Positions 10,296-24,417 of a stretch of 64,000 nucleotides of DNA are shown here, one piece after another. How positions within the stretch are numbered: position 1 is the first letter of the stretch; every line of letters begins with the position of its first letter. Source of the stretch: Anagrus nilaparvatae (lineage: Eukaryota; Arthropoda; Insecta; Hymenoptera; Mymaridae); assembly GCA_022575985.1 (NCBI GenBank), contig JAKSXM010000132.1:7192001-7256000 (forward strand). Direction: 5' to 3'. The notes below the pieces were generated by a model. The model was not told where the DNA came from, made no database searches, and worked only from the letters and a program-made list of their open reading frames with translations. The position numbers and the translations under genes were made by a program.

Positions 10296-13200
10296 GAAAG
10301 CTTACATCAACAGTGACACCAGGTAAAGGAAAGACCAAGACTGGTGGTTTTTCTCTTGGCACGTAGCGGTAAAATTCATTGCCATCTTTGTACCATTTAA
10401 CTGAATAAAGCTTGACTTTATCTAATTCGTAATTGCAATCAAGTTTGATATTTTGTCCTCTTGCCACATGTTGCGGTACCAAAAGTTCCATCATTCGTAA
10501 TCCATTTCCTATGTGCATAAACAGTAATTATATATTTTTTTTAGGTTACTAACGAGACCTAACCTATAATATTGATTTTATCTCGAATTCTCTCTACGAT
10601 TCAATAAAATAAAAGAAATTTTTAATTAAAAATAAATTAAAGTGCCGATAATATCGTTTTAATTGATATTTTTATTATATTACAAGAGGAAGTTTATTAA
10701 AACGAACGGTCAGCAAAAATCTGAACCGAGATATTATTAAAGAAATATCGAGAGGTTTAGTAATTTGCGGAATACAAATTCTGATAGAAAATCATTAAAA
10801 ATAAAATAATAACCCGGTAAATTTAAAATGATAATTAATGTAGGTGTGTCGACAATTATATACTATTTTAACGCGCATGAATGCTTGCATTAAATGCACC
10901 ACCGCAGGATCTATAAATAATGTTTTTTTTATCTAGTCTGTTTTTTTTGAAAAAAAATTCGATCGCTATTCACGACAAAAGAGATATAATTTTTTATTCG
11001 ATACGAAAAGCTAGGAGCGTTGCATGCATCAGAGCTTTCTCCAAGTTTTGGAAAGACGACTCGATTCAACGCTTCGCTTGTTCTCACATCTCTCAAATGT
11101 CAAATTTAATGAATTTCTCGTATCTTCTTACCCCCCGAGTATCGAGGGTAAGTGAGATCTCGCAATGCGATATTCACAGGGTGAAAATTTTTGGCTTCTT
11201 TTTTTCATAATTAAAACGTATTTTTTTTAAAAAACAAATTATTATTAACGAGAATTTAGATAAGGAGCGCAAATTACTCTCGCGTACGTAGCTCGTTAAT
11301 GTAATAATAACAACAGAAATGAGATTACAAATGAAATTAATGGATTTTAATTCGACTCACGTACTTTAGGTCAATTTTATTTAACTTCTGTTTTTTTTTA
11401 AATTATTTGCTTTTTTTTTTTAACTATCTAAAATTTTAATTAATACGCATTTATTGTATTAACAGTAATTATTTTCTTTGACATGCATGCAAAACTGCAT
11501 TTTGTTTAGATAATAAAGTTTAATTAAATTTACATTAACTTAAAATTCAGTTTATTTACACGCGAATTATAATTTTCTGATATTTTAAATTAATTTAAAT
11601 AGCAATAAAAAAATTATTTTTAATTATTTGAAAAATCGAAAAAGCTCGTATATCTAGAAAAATTGAATTTTAGGCAGCTGTCAATTCTTTATATATAACT
11701 GTCTATATATAAAAAGCATTTTTATTACTTTTTTTCAATTCTGACGTGACTATAACCGAAGGCGAAAAAAGATATTTTCTTATACCAGCGTTGCATAAAA
11801 TTTTTATTCATCGAAAAAAAAAAACTTTTTTTTAAATTACTCTATAATTTTAAAAAAAATTCAAAGGAAGACGCTTTTTTTTTTTAAAAAGAAACAATGG
11901 CTTTTCCGGGGAGGTTTTTTCTATTCGAATGGAACTCACGCTAATTCACTAATTGTAATTGTAATTATATAAAGTTATGATAAATATTTTATAAGCATGC
12001 AAAGTCGTACTTTAGAAAAAATGATCAAAGTGCGCTGTTGAATAAAAAAAATTCTTTACAAATTGTGTACCCTTTTTTTTTTTAATACGAAAAAAAAAAA
12101 GGAAAACACTTTGCATTATCAAGGAGAATCAGAGCGAATAAAATGACACATTTTAAGAAAAGATTGCTTTCGTAATTAAAAAAAAAAAATATTAATTTGA
12201 CGCGCGTCGTTCGAAAATTTCGGAATTAAAATCTCGAGACTTGTTGCATAAAAAAACACCGAGTGTTTCAAAAAAAATTTCTAAAAATTGTTTTCTTTTA
12301 ATTTCAAATATTGCATGACTAGTTAATTGCATATCTGCATATACGTAAAGACATATTTTCTCATGCTTTTACGTGCTTTTAAGCGCAACAAAAACTGTAT
12401 TATTTTCTCTTTCCTGTTTTTACTTATACTGTAATTATATTTTGGTTCTGCTACTATTTTCTCATAAAAACATTTTAATTAAGTAATGCATAATAATTTT
12501 TTTTTTTTGTTGCCTTCTGCACACTGAAAATCGATATTAAAAAAAATATTTTTCTTGAACTAGATTTCGTTGGTGAGAAATAAAAGGATTCGCTCATTTA
12601 ACGAGGTGTTTATAAGTGACAACTGCAGAAGTGAGTAAAATCGTGTGTTAACTAGGAGAAAATTGAAATGTCACCACGTTTTTTGATCAATTTAGGCTTG
12701 TCTAAATTTAATTTATAAGAGACGAAAATTCCAGATGATACATAAAGAAACAGGCGTCTAATAAATTTAATACGTAACCTTGAGTGGTTCGAAAAAATAC
12801 AATTGTATTTATGCTCCCCTATTTTTATACAATTTTTTACAATAAAATTCTCTTTTAAGAAATAACACACGAGATAATCATTCTCATCCTCCTCCTCAAA
12901 AAATATTTCTTTTAATATATTTCGGAGTAGTACAGTACGCACTTCATAGTCAAAAACGACAATTGAAAACTATAAAAATTCTTTATTGTAGGATTCACAC
13001 TAAAATTTTAATATTGAGCATATGGCCACATATGGTACCTGCTACGATGGCCTTCAGTCCTGATAATACACTCAATAGGCAGATGTTTTATTAATTTAAC
13101 TGATGGTGGGCTCTATAAATCAGTTAATTAAATATTTGAACGCTTTTTTATAAAAATTATTTTTTTTTTTACTAAAACAAACAAGGAGAAAGAAAAAACT

Positions 13201-13330
13201 TATATCCCCTTTTTTCTTATCTCTAGAGATTTGGTAAAATTTTGTTTTATATAAAAAATTACAGTGCAAAGTTACATAACTCACCGATAGTAACGATAAG
13301 GGAAAGAACCAAGTAACGATGCCAATCCAT
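8434..13330 (-). CDS. beat: Beaten path-like immunoglobulin protein, paralog 1
   Basis: Six coding exons (minus strand, in order): 13285-13330, 10306-10508, 9511-9646, 9058-9197, 8729-8987 and 8434-8576. All phases agree, giving 308 residues. Residues 1-18 form a signal peptide (MDWHRYLVLSLIVTIG). Ig domain 1 has C40 and C107 with the Beat hallmark KWYKDGNEFYRYVPREKPP and LPGVTVD. Ig domain 2 has C156 and C219. The C-terminus holds a hydrophobic stretch (GLLLYILFLHIFIS, 285-298), suggesting a membrane or GPI anchor. Beat proteins are neuronal cell-surface or secreted ligands of Side receptors that regulate axon guidance and synaptic matching. Upstream non-coding exons may exist; a splice acceptor at 13398 suggests a spliced 5' UTR. 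The last exon is the least certain. Which Beat subfamily it belongs to was not determined. Confidence 0.9.
10262..10295. repeat. (GA)n microsatellite next to a Beat splice donor
   Basis: An AGAGAG tract of about 34 bp begins about 9 bases past the donor of the first Ig exon (donor GT at 10304-10305, minus strand). On the transcript it is a CU-rich tract immediately inside the intron. Confidence 0.85.
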
Positions 13331-13397
13331 AAATGTTGATTTGTCAACTTAGCTCTTTTGTCCATTCTCAACGATTCATCTGCATTATGTTTCTTTT

Positions 13398-16300
13398 CTG
13401 TAAAAAAAAATAGTTCTTTCGGCGTGAGAAAAAAAAAAAGACACATTCGAGCTTAATAAATTTGTCAACGTACGTATTAAAAAAAATTTAAAGCACATAA
13501 TAAATTAAAACGTCAGACTGGAGTAAAAAAAATTTTTTTAAGTTGGTAGGTCGGTTAATAGCATGATTGTTATTGGGTCATTGTATGATACCTTAGATAT
13601 ATTATTCGATTATTGATTTTATTTATATAAAAAACAAATAATTTCGCGCCATGCGGGAGCTTGTAAGGTTTTAAATTAAACGTAAAAACCAAAAGGTATT
13701 TTTATGTATTCCGCATAAAAAGCTCCTTCAGAAAGTTATAAGTGGTTCTGATAGAAACATGCACCGCTTCGTCAGCAGGTTTTTTTTTTAAGTATCAATT
13801 CCGTGAAAGTTCATTAGTCGCGGCTGGGTATTTAATTTGCCCTCATGCTGTCTTTTGACAATAAGAACGCGCTTTATCTTCGTTATTTGCGAATAATACA
13901 GGAGAGCGAATTTTTTTTATCTACTAAAGGGGCTGAAAATATGACGTCATTTTTCAAAGAGGGTGTGTAAAAACTACACATTATGCGATTAGTCACCGCA
14001 TGCTAAATTTTTTTTTTTTTACGGATTTTTTTATTTTATATACCTTTAATTTATACATTTTATTCTAATGTATTTTTATTTACTTTTATTGCGTTTGGAT
14101 TCAGATTTATTTGCAAATAAAACTGATAAATTTTTTTTTTTTTCAAACCCGTTTCAAAAGAACAATAAATTTTATACCTTTTTTTTTTTGCCTGTTATCT
14201 GACGATAACGTATGCTAAATAATTATTATTCTGGAGTTAGTCCAATAAAATTATTTGAAAATTTTTGTAAAAATTGACTTACTCGGATCGCAGTCGAATA
14301 AAAAAGCTTCGGTTGTTTATGTTATCCTGATTCGCCGATTAAATCACAATAAACAATTTTTTCCACTTATCTTTTAGCATAATAATCGATAATTTCATCG
14401 GTTTATTTGTAAACACAGAAAGTACAGAAATTTAAATAAATTTTTTTTCAACAAAAAATCATCCAGTCTGTTTTACTCGTGACCGTAAACTGAGCCAAGC
14501 GCCTCGAGTCTTTTTTAGAACCCTGTGTATATTTTTTCTCTCTTTCTCTCTCTCCTTCTTTATCCTCCCTCTCTTTGACTTAAATTTCGTTTCGCATCAC
14601 AGGAACACAAAGGGGAATTTACGCTATATGAACTCGAAGGGGGCCCAATCCTGAGAGGTGGTAGTTCGCGACCCTCAATTAAACTTAACTTAATTAAAAT
14701 TAAAGTTTCGATTAATTTTTTTTTGCAAGTTTGTTTTTTCTTTTTTTTTTACGTTTCCGGTTCAAGTTTTTCTTAAGACACTCGATTCTTATTATTTCTT
14801 TGTAAGTTTTAGAAGGACAATGAAGGCTTTCTTTTGATTGGAAAGGTCCGAGCAATTGAATTTTCGGTCAAAGAATTCTTTTGCGCATTGTGTTTAAAAG
14901 AATGAAAAAACAGTTATTTTTTTTAGAGATTTATATATTTTTTTTTTTTTATTTTTTCTTGGAAAAAACAAACAATATACTTTTTTATTCAATTTTTTTT
15001 AATTTTTATTTTTGAGATATTTACCTTTCTTGTAATAAACGTGGGGTGATTTCTTATCAGACTCGTAATATCTCGTTTTTTTGTTCCATAAAAAATAAAT
15101 CTTCAAAATATTTTAACCAAAAAATCGAAAACTTGAATCTCTGTCACAACCGAAAAACCACTGATAACGATAATCAAACTAAAATCAAAAAGTAAATTTT
15201 CTTTATCGTAAATCTTTTGACGTGAAAAAATATTTTCAAGTACGTACTCTAAACACTAATTATAAAAAGTGAGAAAAAAATAATGTTAATGCAAATAAAG
15301 AGAAAATATTTCTTTATTTACGTTACCGAACGAAGCGCATGTTTCACATTTACTTAGTTAAATAAACGTACGTCCTCTGAAAAAAAGAATTTTCTTTTTT
15401 TTTATCTATATTTTCCTTTTGACATTTTCTAAGTACTTTTAAACAGAATTTGTAAATAAAAGCTTTATATCTCTATCTCTCTTTAACCAAAAGCTTTTAA
15501 GTCTCCGGTTAAAGGATTAAGGTTAATTTATTTGGCTTTTATTTTAGTGACCTTTAAAAAATTGACATTTTTTCTTAAATTTTTTTTTTCCAAATTTTTC
15601 ACTCCAGTCTCGTGTTACTTAAAATCTGGCTTCAACAAACACTCTTGACGAAATCGTTTTCTTTTTTCTCCTCGGTATTGTAAGCATAGCATGAATTTTT
15701 TAATTTACATCTTTAAGCAGAAAAGCTGAATAAAATTGTGTAAAAAAAATATAAAAAATTTACCTCTTTGACTCTTTTTTTTTTTCCTTTTTATTACTAA
15801 TAATCTTTTTCTTCCTTTTTTCATTATAAATAAAAAGTCCTGAATAAAAAAATTCATTCTTAGAGATCTTGGTAAAAAGTGAAAAATGAGAAAAAATAAT
15901 AGAAGGTAAAATAAGAAAAGTAGAAAATGAGCGTGAAGAATCAACGATGGCATGTAGAAAAGTTAAAAAAAAAGTAAATTAAGAAGCTTGTTTTACTGCT
16001 CGGGCTATAAAAGCTACAGGGAGATAACTTTATTTTATTTTAATGGCCAAATGGAACTGATAAAATTTTAAAATCTTAATATCATTAACTGAAACGTGTT
16101 TTTTATTTTTTATTCCAACACAACAACAACAGGATATCGATTTTAGGTAATAAACAAAGTTAACCAAATTACTTTTGAACTTGCATGTATTTCGCTAAGA
16201 GCTTTTTCGGTAGGGGCGCGCAGTTGTATAGAAGTAAAGACAATAATCTCAAAGTTTATACGGTCAAAAATTTCTCTCGATGTTTGATAAAAGTTTTGTT

Positions 16301-19300
16301 GGAAAAAAGGAATCAATTAATTTTTTTTAAATAAAAAGTAAACAATGCACGGGGTGTGAAAAGCATATCGTAAATACTGGCTCGAATGAGATAGAGAGAA
16401 TTTGGTAAAATTGTCAGATTTGTGTTGGTGTGTTTAGCTTTGTTTGCGTTATTTACACGGTTTGCTTGCAAAGAGAAATTTAATCTTTCGGAGTTTGTGG
16501 ATAAAACCAGATAATAACAAAGAGAGAGAAAGAGAGAGACGGAGAATATTTGATTTTACGATTTTGAAACGCACAAAACTCGGATAATTTAATGCAAAAA
16601 GGCTACTTTTTTTGCACTAAATTGAAAAGAGTAAATATTTAAATTTTACTCGCTCCCTCGCTCTGTATTAAATTTTACAAACTCAAAATATTAAATAAGT
16701 AAGTACGGATGCTGCGGTCGGACTAGATTTTAAATAATCAATGTTCATGCACGCGCAATTTATAAATTATTCGAGAAACATGTACTTAATGGATTTTATG
16801 AATATTTTTTTTCGAAAAGCACACATAAGTAAATAAAATTTTTATATTATTGACTAAATAAATAATTTTCACAAAAAAAAAAACCACGTGAATGTTAAAA
16901 AATTTTTTTTTATTTAAAAAATAATTTCTATAGAAAAATGTTTACTAAAAAATAAAACGTGGCTGGCATATATAAACGATGCTGATTTTTCACTCTTTTC
17001 TATCGCTGAGCATAAACGATGGGTTATAATTTTATTTTTTAGATTTTCTTTTATTATCCAATCAAGACAATTACTTTTTTTTTTTTTTTTTTTTATTGCT
17101 TTTGTACGAAAAAATCTTTTTATCGCTAATACATTTTTTTGTTACCCTTTTTTTTTTGTGCAAATATAGAGAAATTGAAAAATTTTACATATACGGTCGT
17201 AAAAAGTTGGAATGAAAATTTTTATTTTTTACACTAAAAAAAATCATCTTGGTGTTAACGGAGTTTTTTTAGAAAATGATTGAAATTTACTTGAGACGTA
17301 AAGAAAATTGAAAAATTTTTTTTTGGTTCATTTAGGGTACACGCGGTTTGGTACGAGGAGAAAAAAATTTTTAGATAAACAATTTTTTTAAATTTTCTTT
17401 GCGTTTCGAGTAATTTGTAATCGTTTGAGTAAGAAAAAAAGGAAATTCCGTCAGTTTTAAAATTTCGGCTTCAAAGCGCGTCTCTTGTGGTTTTGTTGAT
17501 TTTTCTTTCTTACGCAATGGATCCCTTAGGACGCTTTTTTTTTCATCAGATTCACCTAGATAAGAAGTAAGTAGTACGTGCAGAGTATACGAAATCAAGT
17601 TTTGAGGGACAATATCAACCTTTCTTATCTCCGTGAGCTTTAATTATCGTCAGTTTTACTCGTTTAATAAATCTAAATTACAATTTTTTCTTTGTCTTTC
17701 TGACATGATCGAGTCCCGAATAAAAAAAAAAGCGATTTTATAATTAATTCATAAAGACGAAAAACGTCGATAAATTATCCTTTTTTTTAATCCCAATATT
17801 CTGTTTGTTATAATTTTCGTCCTCCTTCATTTTTCATTCTCTGTCATCATCCGTCAGCATTATATACGTCCTCTTTTATACTCAGAGGAGCTTACAAGAA
17901 TCGCAACAGGCTGTACAAAAGCCGCTTAGACCAATATTTTTTTCGAGTGGTAAACTGTCGCGCCGAATACCCTCGAGAATTTACTTCCGGCTCGTCTTGG
18001 TTAAAAATTTGTTTTTAAAAAATCGATTCAATATTTTATAGGTCAAAAAATTAAAAAAAATTTTTTTCAAAAAAATATTATATCAGGTTAGTGCTACTTA
18101 ATTTAATTGAAAATTCAAGAGGAAATAACTTTGCCACAAATGGAATCCACTTAAAAGCCTTTTAAGTACGTAAAGCGAAGAATAGAAATTTTCGTATTGT
18201 ATTCGGTTATATATAGGCAAGGGTACTCAAAAATAGTTTAGTTTTACGGAAATCGAGTAGATTTTATTGGATTATAAAATAAATTATAATGTAAATTCCT
18301 TTTTCTGATTATATAAATAAAATTATGAAAAAAAAAAAAAATTAATTTAAATTTGAGAAATTCCTAGAAAATTAGATTTAACTGTATAGTAAAACAATAT
18401 TAGTTGGTAATTGTTTTGATGAAGCTGTCTCTATATATAACCTATCCGTATATATACAGAAAATTTATTATACGATCTCTCTACTTGAAAATGCTTGTGT
18501 CCGCAAAAAGTTAAGTGCTTGGTCATCTATTCTGTCCTCTATATAACATCGGGAAATTCAATTTGTCAACGTATATATATCTCAATTTACAGATAAATAA
18601 CAATTTTTTCAAATAATTCAATTATCCAAAAATTTAAGTTTTTTTCTTTTGAAATTGTTGATTTATTAACTAAGTTTACTCAAAACTTGCTCCTTCTATA
18701 ATCTTTCGAACAATGCACAAGACACGAAGTTTAATAAAGTTACAAGTTATATATAGATCTTTATTTATTAATTCAGGAGAGTCATGGACGATTAAATTTA
18801 ATAATTAATATCTTTAAAAATCTCTTTTGGTTATAACTTTTCCAATCAAAAAACTTGTTAAATTCTTAGAATTACTAAATAATTGAATTATAAAAACGTT
18901 GTAATACCAGAGTTTTCAAACTTTTTCAAAAAAAAATTAACTTTTTTTTTTTATTCACGAATTGCGGTAAATTTTATTCAAGATCTACTTTGACTTTGTA
19001 CTTTGAGTAAACACGCGTTTCTCTTTGATTCTTCGATCCCTGATACCAAGCATTGACTCGTACTCCTTAGGGGCAAAAGTCGTACAACCTTAAAGCAAAC
19101 AAACTATACTACGCTACTTTGTACTACTCGTTTCTTTGCTTTCTCTTTTATATCAAAGACACTGAGCTCTAAAAACCTTTTGAAATCTTAGATAAATGAA
19201 ATTGATCACACATGATACCTGTAAAAAATAAAAGTTTTTAATTTTATAGAGAAAAAATAAGTTTTTTGATGCCGGTACGTGTAGGCGGATATCGATTTCG

Positions 19301-21775
19301 GCTCAAGCTAATAAACAGGCACATGCGCTCAGAAGATATAAGTTTGGCCATTGGGTTAACCAAATTATGTCTCAAGTATACAAAACAACTCTCGACTTTT
19401 TTTTTATCTTTTTTTAACCAATATTTTTAAACTTTGAATTTTTAATTTGCCTCGCTGTGTATAAATTTTAATATTTAATATCTTTAGAGCTGTGTAAACT
19501 CGAAAAATTAATTTATCTCTAAAATATATAACTCGATATATATATAGATATACAAATATTTAAGCAAACATTTAATTCTGACAAATTATTACTCGGATGT
19601 TTGACAAACCCGTCAGTACCTAAAATTCCAAAGATATAATAATATTCGAATAATTCATCGATAAGACCTAAATTGACCAATAAAAAAAGGGCATTTTAAA
19701 AAAATTATACCACATTAAATACTCTCTCACGCAAATTCAATTTTTTTTTTTTAACCCATAAAAAGTTTTTTTTTTTCCAACAAATAGCGAACGTAAATGG
19801 CACGTAAGTGAAGCGAGTTCGGAAGTACTCGGGAAACTTGCTTCAACAATAATAGCGGACGTCCGAGTGGAAAACGATTAATCAAATTATAAGCGCTTAT
19901 ATACGAAAAAGTTTTTTTTATTTTTTATAGAAAATTTCATTCCGTTGCAGACCGCGCGTATGTAAATTCGTATCGTAATTATCCAAAGATTATAATATAA
20001 TTTAACTCGATGCTTTTATTGAGCTTTTTATGCAAATTTCTATAATATTCTACAGTATCTTCTATCTCTCTCTTTTATATATTTTCCTCAAGTAATCAAG
20101 GATTGGCGTAAAGTCACTTTGAGAAAACAAAGTTTTAAAACAAAGTTAGTCAAAACTTGTCATTTACTAACACTCTAATTCACCTAGTTTTCTTTACACT
20201 AGAACGAATATAATATACGTTTATGATTAGACTCTATTTCCTACTCTGTGTGTGTGTGTTAGTTGATGCGTCTGTTTTTTAAAAAATTAAAAATTTCAAT
20301 AAACAATTAAATAAGTTAATAAGAATAAGAGAACGAGTGAGTGTTATGAATTAATTTGTGTCATAAACTTTTAGTAAATGTGACTTTGACTAAATTTAAA
20401 CAGCGCTATGAATTTTATGATTAAGGAATTTACTCTTTCATTAAAATGTCCAATTAAATATGATGAAATGCAAACGTAAAATTTATATAATACAACACAT
20501 ACACACACATGCGGGCTCATTTAATCACCCACATTTTATCATTAATTACAACAAGTAGTAGCAGTAAATATTTAATCAGACAAACTCTCAATTTTTTGTT
20601 GTTGTTGTTATTATTATAATAATAAATTATAAGCTTTTTTTTTTATAACCGGTTTTTTTAAAAATCATAAAATATTATTTCGTGCAAAAATAAGAGGTTA
20701 TGTGCACTTATTGTAATTTTTTTTACCTTTCTTAAGCATTCGAGTCACGTACGAATTGTTATCGCGTGTACAAGCTATTTAAAAGGATCAAATTCAAGTA
20801 ATTGAAGACTCTAATGTTTTAAAAGGCTAATTATTGTTTTTAAAATATTTTTTATTAGAAAAAAAAAAATATTAGTTAAAAATAAAAGTATCCAAGTCAA
20901 AGAAAACTAAAAAAATAAGAGACAGAGAGTTAGTTCGTGTAAAACGTGATTTGCACCATAAATTTAGCCCGCAAACTCCGTGTATGCCTAAAACGTGCTT
21001 TGAAAATAAATTTTTTTTACTTCTTATTTTTATCTTTTCTCTTTTTTTCTATCAATAACAATACACTTTTGTCCGCATCAATTTGGCACATATTTTTTTT
21101 TTTTGATTTTTTTTGGAGAAAATTGTTAGTTAAATTTCGAGTTAAATTAATAATTGTTTTAAATCGATTAACTTTTCAACGCTCCTAATCGCTTTAATTA
21201 CGCTTCTTTAAAACTTTGCTCGCTTATCAATCACCCATCAAATCAAACCAGAGCGCCTCATTAATTTTACCATCATCGAAGTACTTAACGTCATTATTAG
21301 TGGATTAAATACAAAATTTTTTTTTTTTTCGACTAAATAAATAAATAAAAACACGAAATTTTTCTTTACCATAAAAACGCTTGCTGTCAGCAAGTATTTT
21401 TGATGGAAAAAAAAAGGTAAAGATATTCATCGAAAATGTCAAATCGAATCCATTTTCAAACTACTCTCTCTCTCTCTCTTTTTCTATAAAAATAAATATC
21501 AGGTGAAAAGTTTTGAAATTTAAGTTAAGTTCTTTACTCAACGAATTCGCATGGGAGTAACGCAAACAGTTCGTGACAATACGTGCCTAGAATGCTTCTG
21601 ACCAAAAAAGAAAGACTGAAATTAACGATTGAATAATAAAGTTTTATCTCACACTCTAGGATACTTTTTGATTTTTAAAATAATTTCTATTCTGGTATTT
21701 AAATGCAGTTTAATTAAATTACCAAGTTCCGCATGACTTTCTAAAAATAATCTAAAATATCAATAATTTCAAGCA
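13398..21775. other. Spacer between the two Beat paralogs, no gene recognised
   Basis: About 8 kb with many homopolymer runs and only short, low-complexity ORFs. Part may be the 5' UTR introns and promoter of paralog 1. The stretch around 14470-14690 is noticeably less AT-rich and could be a first exon. No tRNA, terminal repeats or protein domains were seen. Confidence 0.5.
14470..14690 (-). promoter_or_regulatory. Candidate promoter or 5' UTR of Beat paralog 1
   Basis: A local rise in G+C within very AT-rich DNA, with a CT-rich tract (14535-14577) and GGGGGCCC at 14639. It lies about 1.1 kb upstream (minus strand) of the start-codon exon of paralog 1. The assignment is an inference from composition and position. 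Confidence 0.25.
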
Positions 21776-22163
21776 CACTGTAAAAAGTAACTTCCTTATA
21801 TTAACAAAAAAATTAGAACGTTTACGAAAAATTAGTAAATTTTTGAAAAAATTTGTAAATATTCCAAAAAAATCGTGTTCTCGATTTTTTTTGTGAATTC
21901 GCAAGAAAAATTGATAATTTACAATTTTTTTTCTCGAAAATTTACAAAAAATAGTTGTAAATTTACGAAAAATTATTGTGAATTTACACTTTTTTCGTAA
22001 TATCACAAAAAAAAATCGACAATTCTCAAATTTATCGATAATATACTAAATTTAGTAAATTTACGATTTTTATCGAATATTTACAAAATTTTTTGAAAAT
22101 TTACTAATTTTTCGAAAAAACTCTATTTTTTTTGTTAATCTAAGAAAGTTACTTTTTACAGTG
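21776..22163. mobile_element. Palindromic MITE, copy 1
   Basis: Begins CACTGTAAAAAGTAAC and ends with its inverse GTTACTTTTTACAGTG. The whole 388 bp is close to self-complementary, built of alternating AAATTTAC/GTAAATTT and TTCGAAAA words, so it would fold into one long hairpin. Three more full copies occur in this window. There is no coding capacity. Confidence 0.85.
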
Positions 22164-23517
22164 CAGACGAAAAAATCTGAAAAAAAACTTGAGTTACATT
22201 TAACATATTTCATACGTAGAAGCAAAGGCTGTTAAATCTTGCTTTAACGAAAAAATATCGAACTAAAAAAATTTATTATCCGATAAACGTCGATTTAAAG
22301 AAAAAAAAGTAAAAATTTCTTTTTAGTATAAAAAAACATAAAACATAAACGCAATACTATTTATTAGTTTATATATTATTTGTTTTATAGCAGGATTTAC
22401 TCGGATTAACTTTCAGCAATCTACCCCCGTAACTGAATATAACTGAAATAACAAGGCTTTTATATATCCGAGATATATTCAATATACTATACGTTTTTTT
22501 ATAAAATAAATGCTATGCTTTAAGCTCTATCGATTTCAAAAGCACGCGATTTAGCTCCATAATTACTTTACCATTTTTTTATACATAGTTTGAAGCTAAG
22601 TTTTTCAAAGCATGCATAAAAAAATATTGACTAAATGTCGCGAAGTTTAAGGAACAAAAATTTTAAAACTATCAAAAGCATATATAAAGTCTTTTGTGTT
22701 GCTTTAACGACGAGAACATAAGGAAATTACTTCACCTATCATTTTATACCTCGGGCGCTCTCGAGTATGAAGTAAAAATCTCGATATTTTTTTCAGAACC
22801 AAAGAAAATTAATATAAACAAATCTTTTATTTAAATTCATGTGTACCAAAAACATCCTTTTTCATGTTGAGTAATAAATCTTTAAATTTTCTTCAACTTG
22901 ACTTGGTAACTCCCATTTTTACCCTATGTAACTGTTTTACTCTGTCTTTTCAAAAGTTTTACTGCACTTGGCATAATCGTTAATTTATTTAAAACTCTTT
23001 TGTCAATTCAACTGTATATTTAAAGAAAGTAGAATTTTTTTGTATGAAAATAGAAAATTAATAATTTTATAAGATCTGGATATAAATAAATTCATCATTT
23101 ATTAATTCATTTTATGTATCCTGTCAGTTTAAAAAAAAAAAACTTTATTTACGTTTTTTATAATAAAAAAGACAGTAATGTCGATAATTGTTAAAATGAT
23201 TAAATCGAGAAAAATTTATTAGTGAGTAAAAAAATATTCAACATAACATGGGGATAGTAAATGTTGTCTTTGCTCATGACGTAAGTAACAAGTTTGAGAA
23301 ATTTATTGTGTTACTTGGGTAAAAGTTGTTTGAATTTAAGTTAGCTATTTATGCATCAAGAAATGTTGTTAAATAATATTTTTATTTTCTAATTAAATAT
23401 ATAAGATGCCACACGTTTCTCATAAAACAAAACTTATTTTATTGTTTAATGGGGACGTGAGCTGAAATCATTATTGTACCCTATGATAAGATAAATAGTC
23501 CTGTTTGTTAATATCCA
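22164..23517. other. Intergenic, no gene recognised
   Basis: AT-rich spacer between two MITE copies. No supported ORF or RNA gene. Confidence 0.45.
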
Positions 23518-23888
23518 CACTGTAAAAAGTAACTTTTTTATATTAACAAAAAAATTAGTAAATTTTCATAAAAATTTGTAAATATTCGAATTTACTAGAT
23601 TTAGTATATTATCGAAAAATTCGAGAATTCTCGATTTTTTTTTGTGCATTTACGATAAAAGTTGCAAATTCACAACTATTTTTCGTAAATTTACAACTAT
23701 TTTTTGTAAATTTTCGAAAAAAAATTGTAAATTATCAATTTTTCACAAAAAAAATCGAGAATTCTCGAATTTGTTGTTAATATATTAAATTTAGTAAATT
23801 TACGATTATTTTCGAAAATTTACTAATTTTTCGAAAATGTTCTAATTTTTTTGACTAATTTTTTATAAGGAAGTTACTTTTTACAGTA
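23518..23888. mobile_element. Palindromic MITE, copy 2
   Basis: Same family as 21776-22163: left end CACTGTAAAAAGTAAC, right end AAGTTACTTTTTACAGTA (final G replaced). It is an imperfect 371-bp palindrome without coding sequence. Confidence 0.85.
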
Positions 23889-24417
23889 CAAAAAAAAAGG
23901 GTTAATAAAAATCATAAAAATTATCTTATTTGTAAAAGTTTTTTAACATTTATTTATTTAAACATTAAATTAACAAAAAAGCTTACATCTTATTTACATA
24001 TTTACATTGAAAATTTCTAGCACAACATTTATAGATATATATGAAACATCGATTTACAAAAAAATTTTTTTATTTTAATCTCTACGGTTTTAAACGTTGC
24101 TTAACAGGAAAATAGAGTACAAGATATACAAAAGAAATATTTTTTAAAAAAAAGGCTTAAAAGTAATTTAATCGTTCACTGAGTAGAATTAAAATCTTTT
24201 TTCCCGCTCAATGGTCTGTACCTGGGTTTCTAGCAAGTGAAAAATAAAAATTTTTTTTCTCCCAATCCCTTGAGATTATTTATTTTTTTTATTCCTTGTG
24301 TACATATTGTCTGGTATGACCGCAAAAATATATATAACAATGCGATCTTTATTTCGCATATACGTAAAAAATAAATAAAAAAATCAACCTCCGGGCATTT
24401 TTTTTTTATTTTATAAC

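Noticed and set aside
13120..13446. 108-residue minus-strand ORF with a hydrophobic segment
   Set aside because: Its frame cannot splice to the Beat Ig exon. The start exon in another frame (MDWHRYLV...) fits the required phase.
21752..22006. 84-residue ORF
   Set aside because: It is translation of a palindromic MITE; the similar ORF at 63547-63822 has the same cause.
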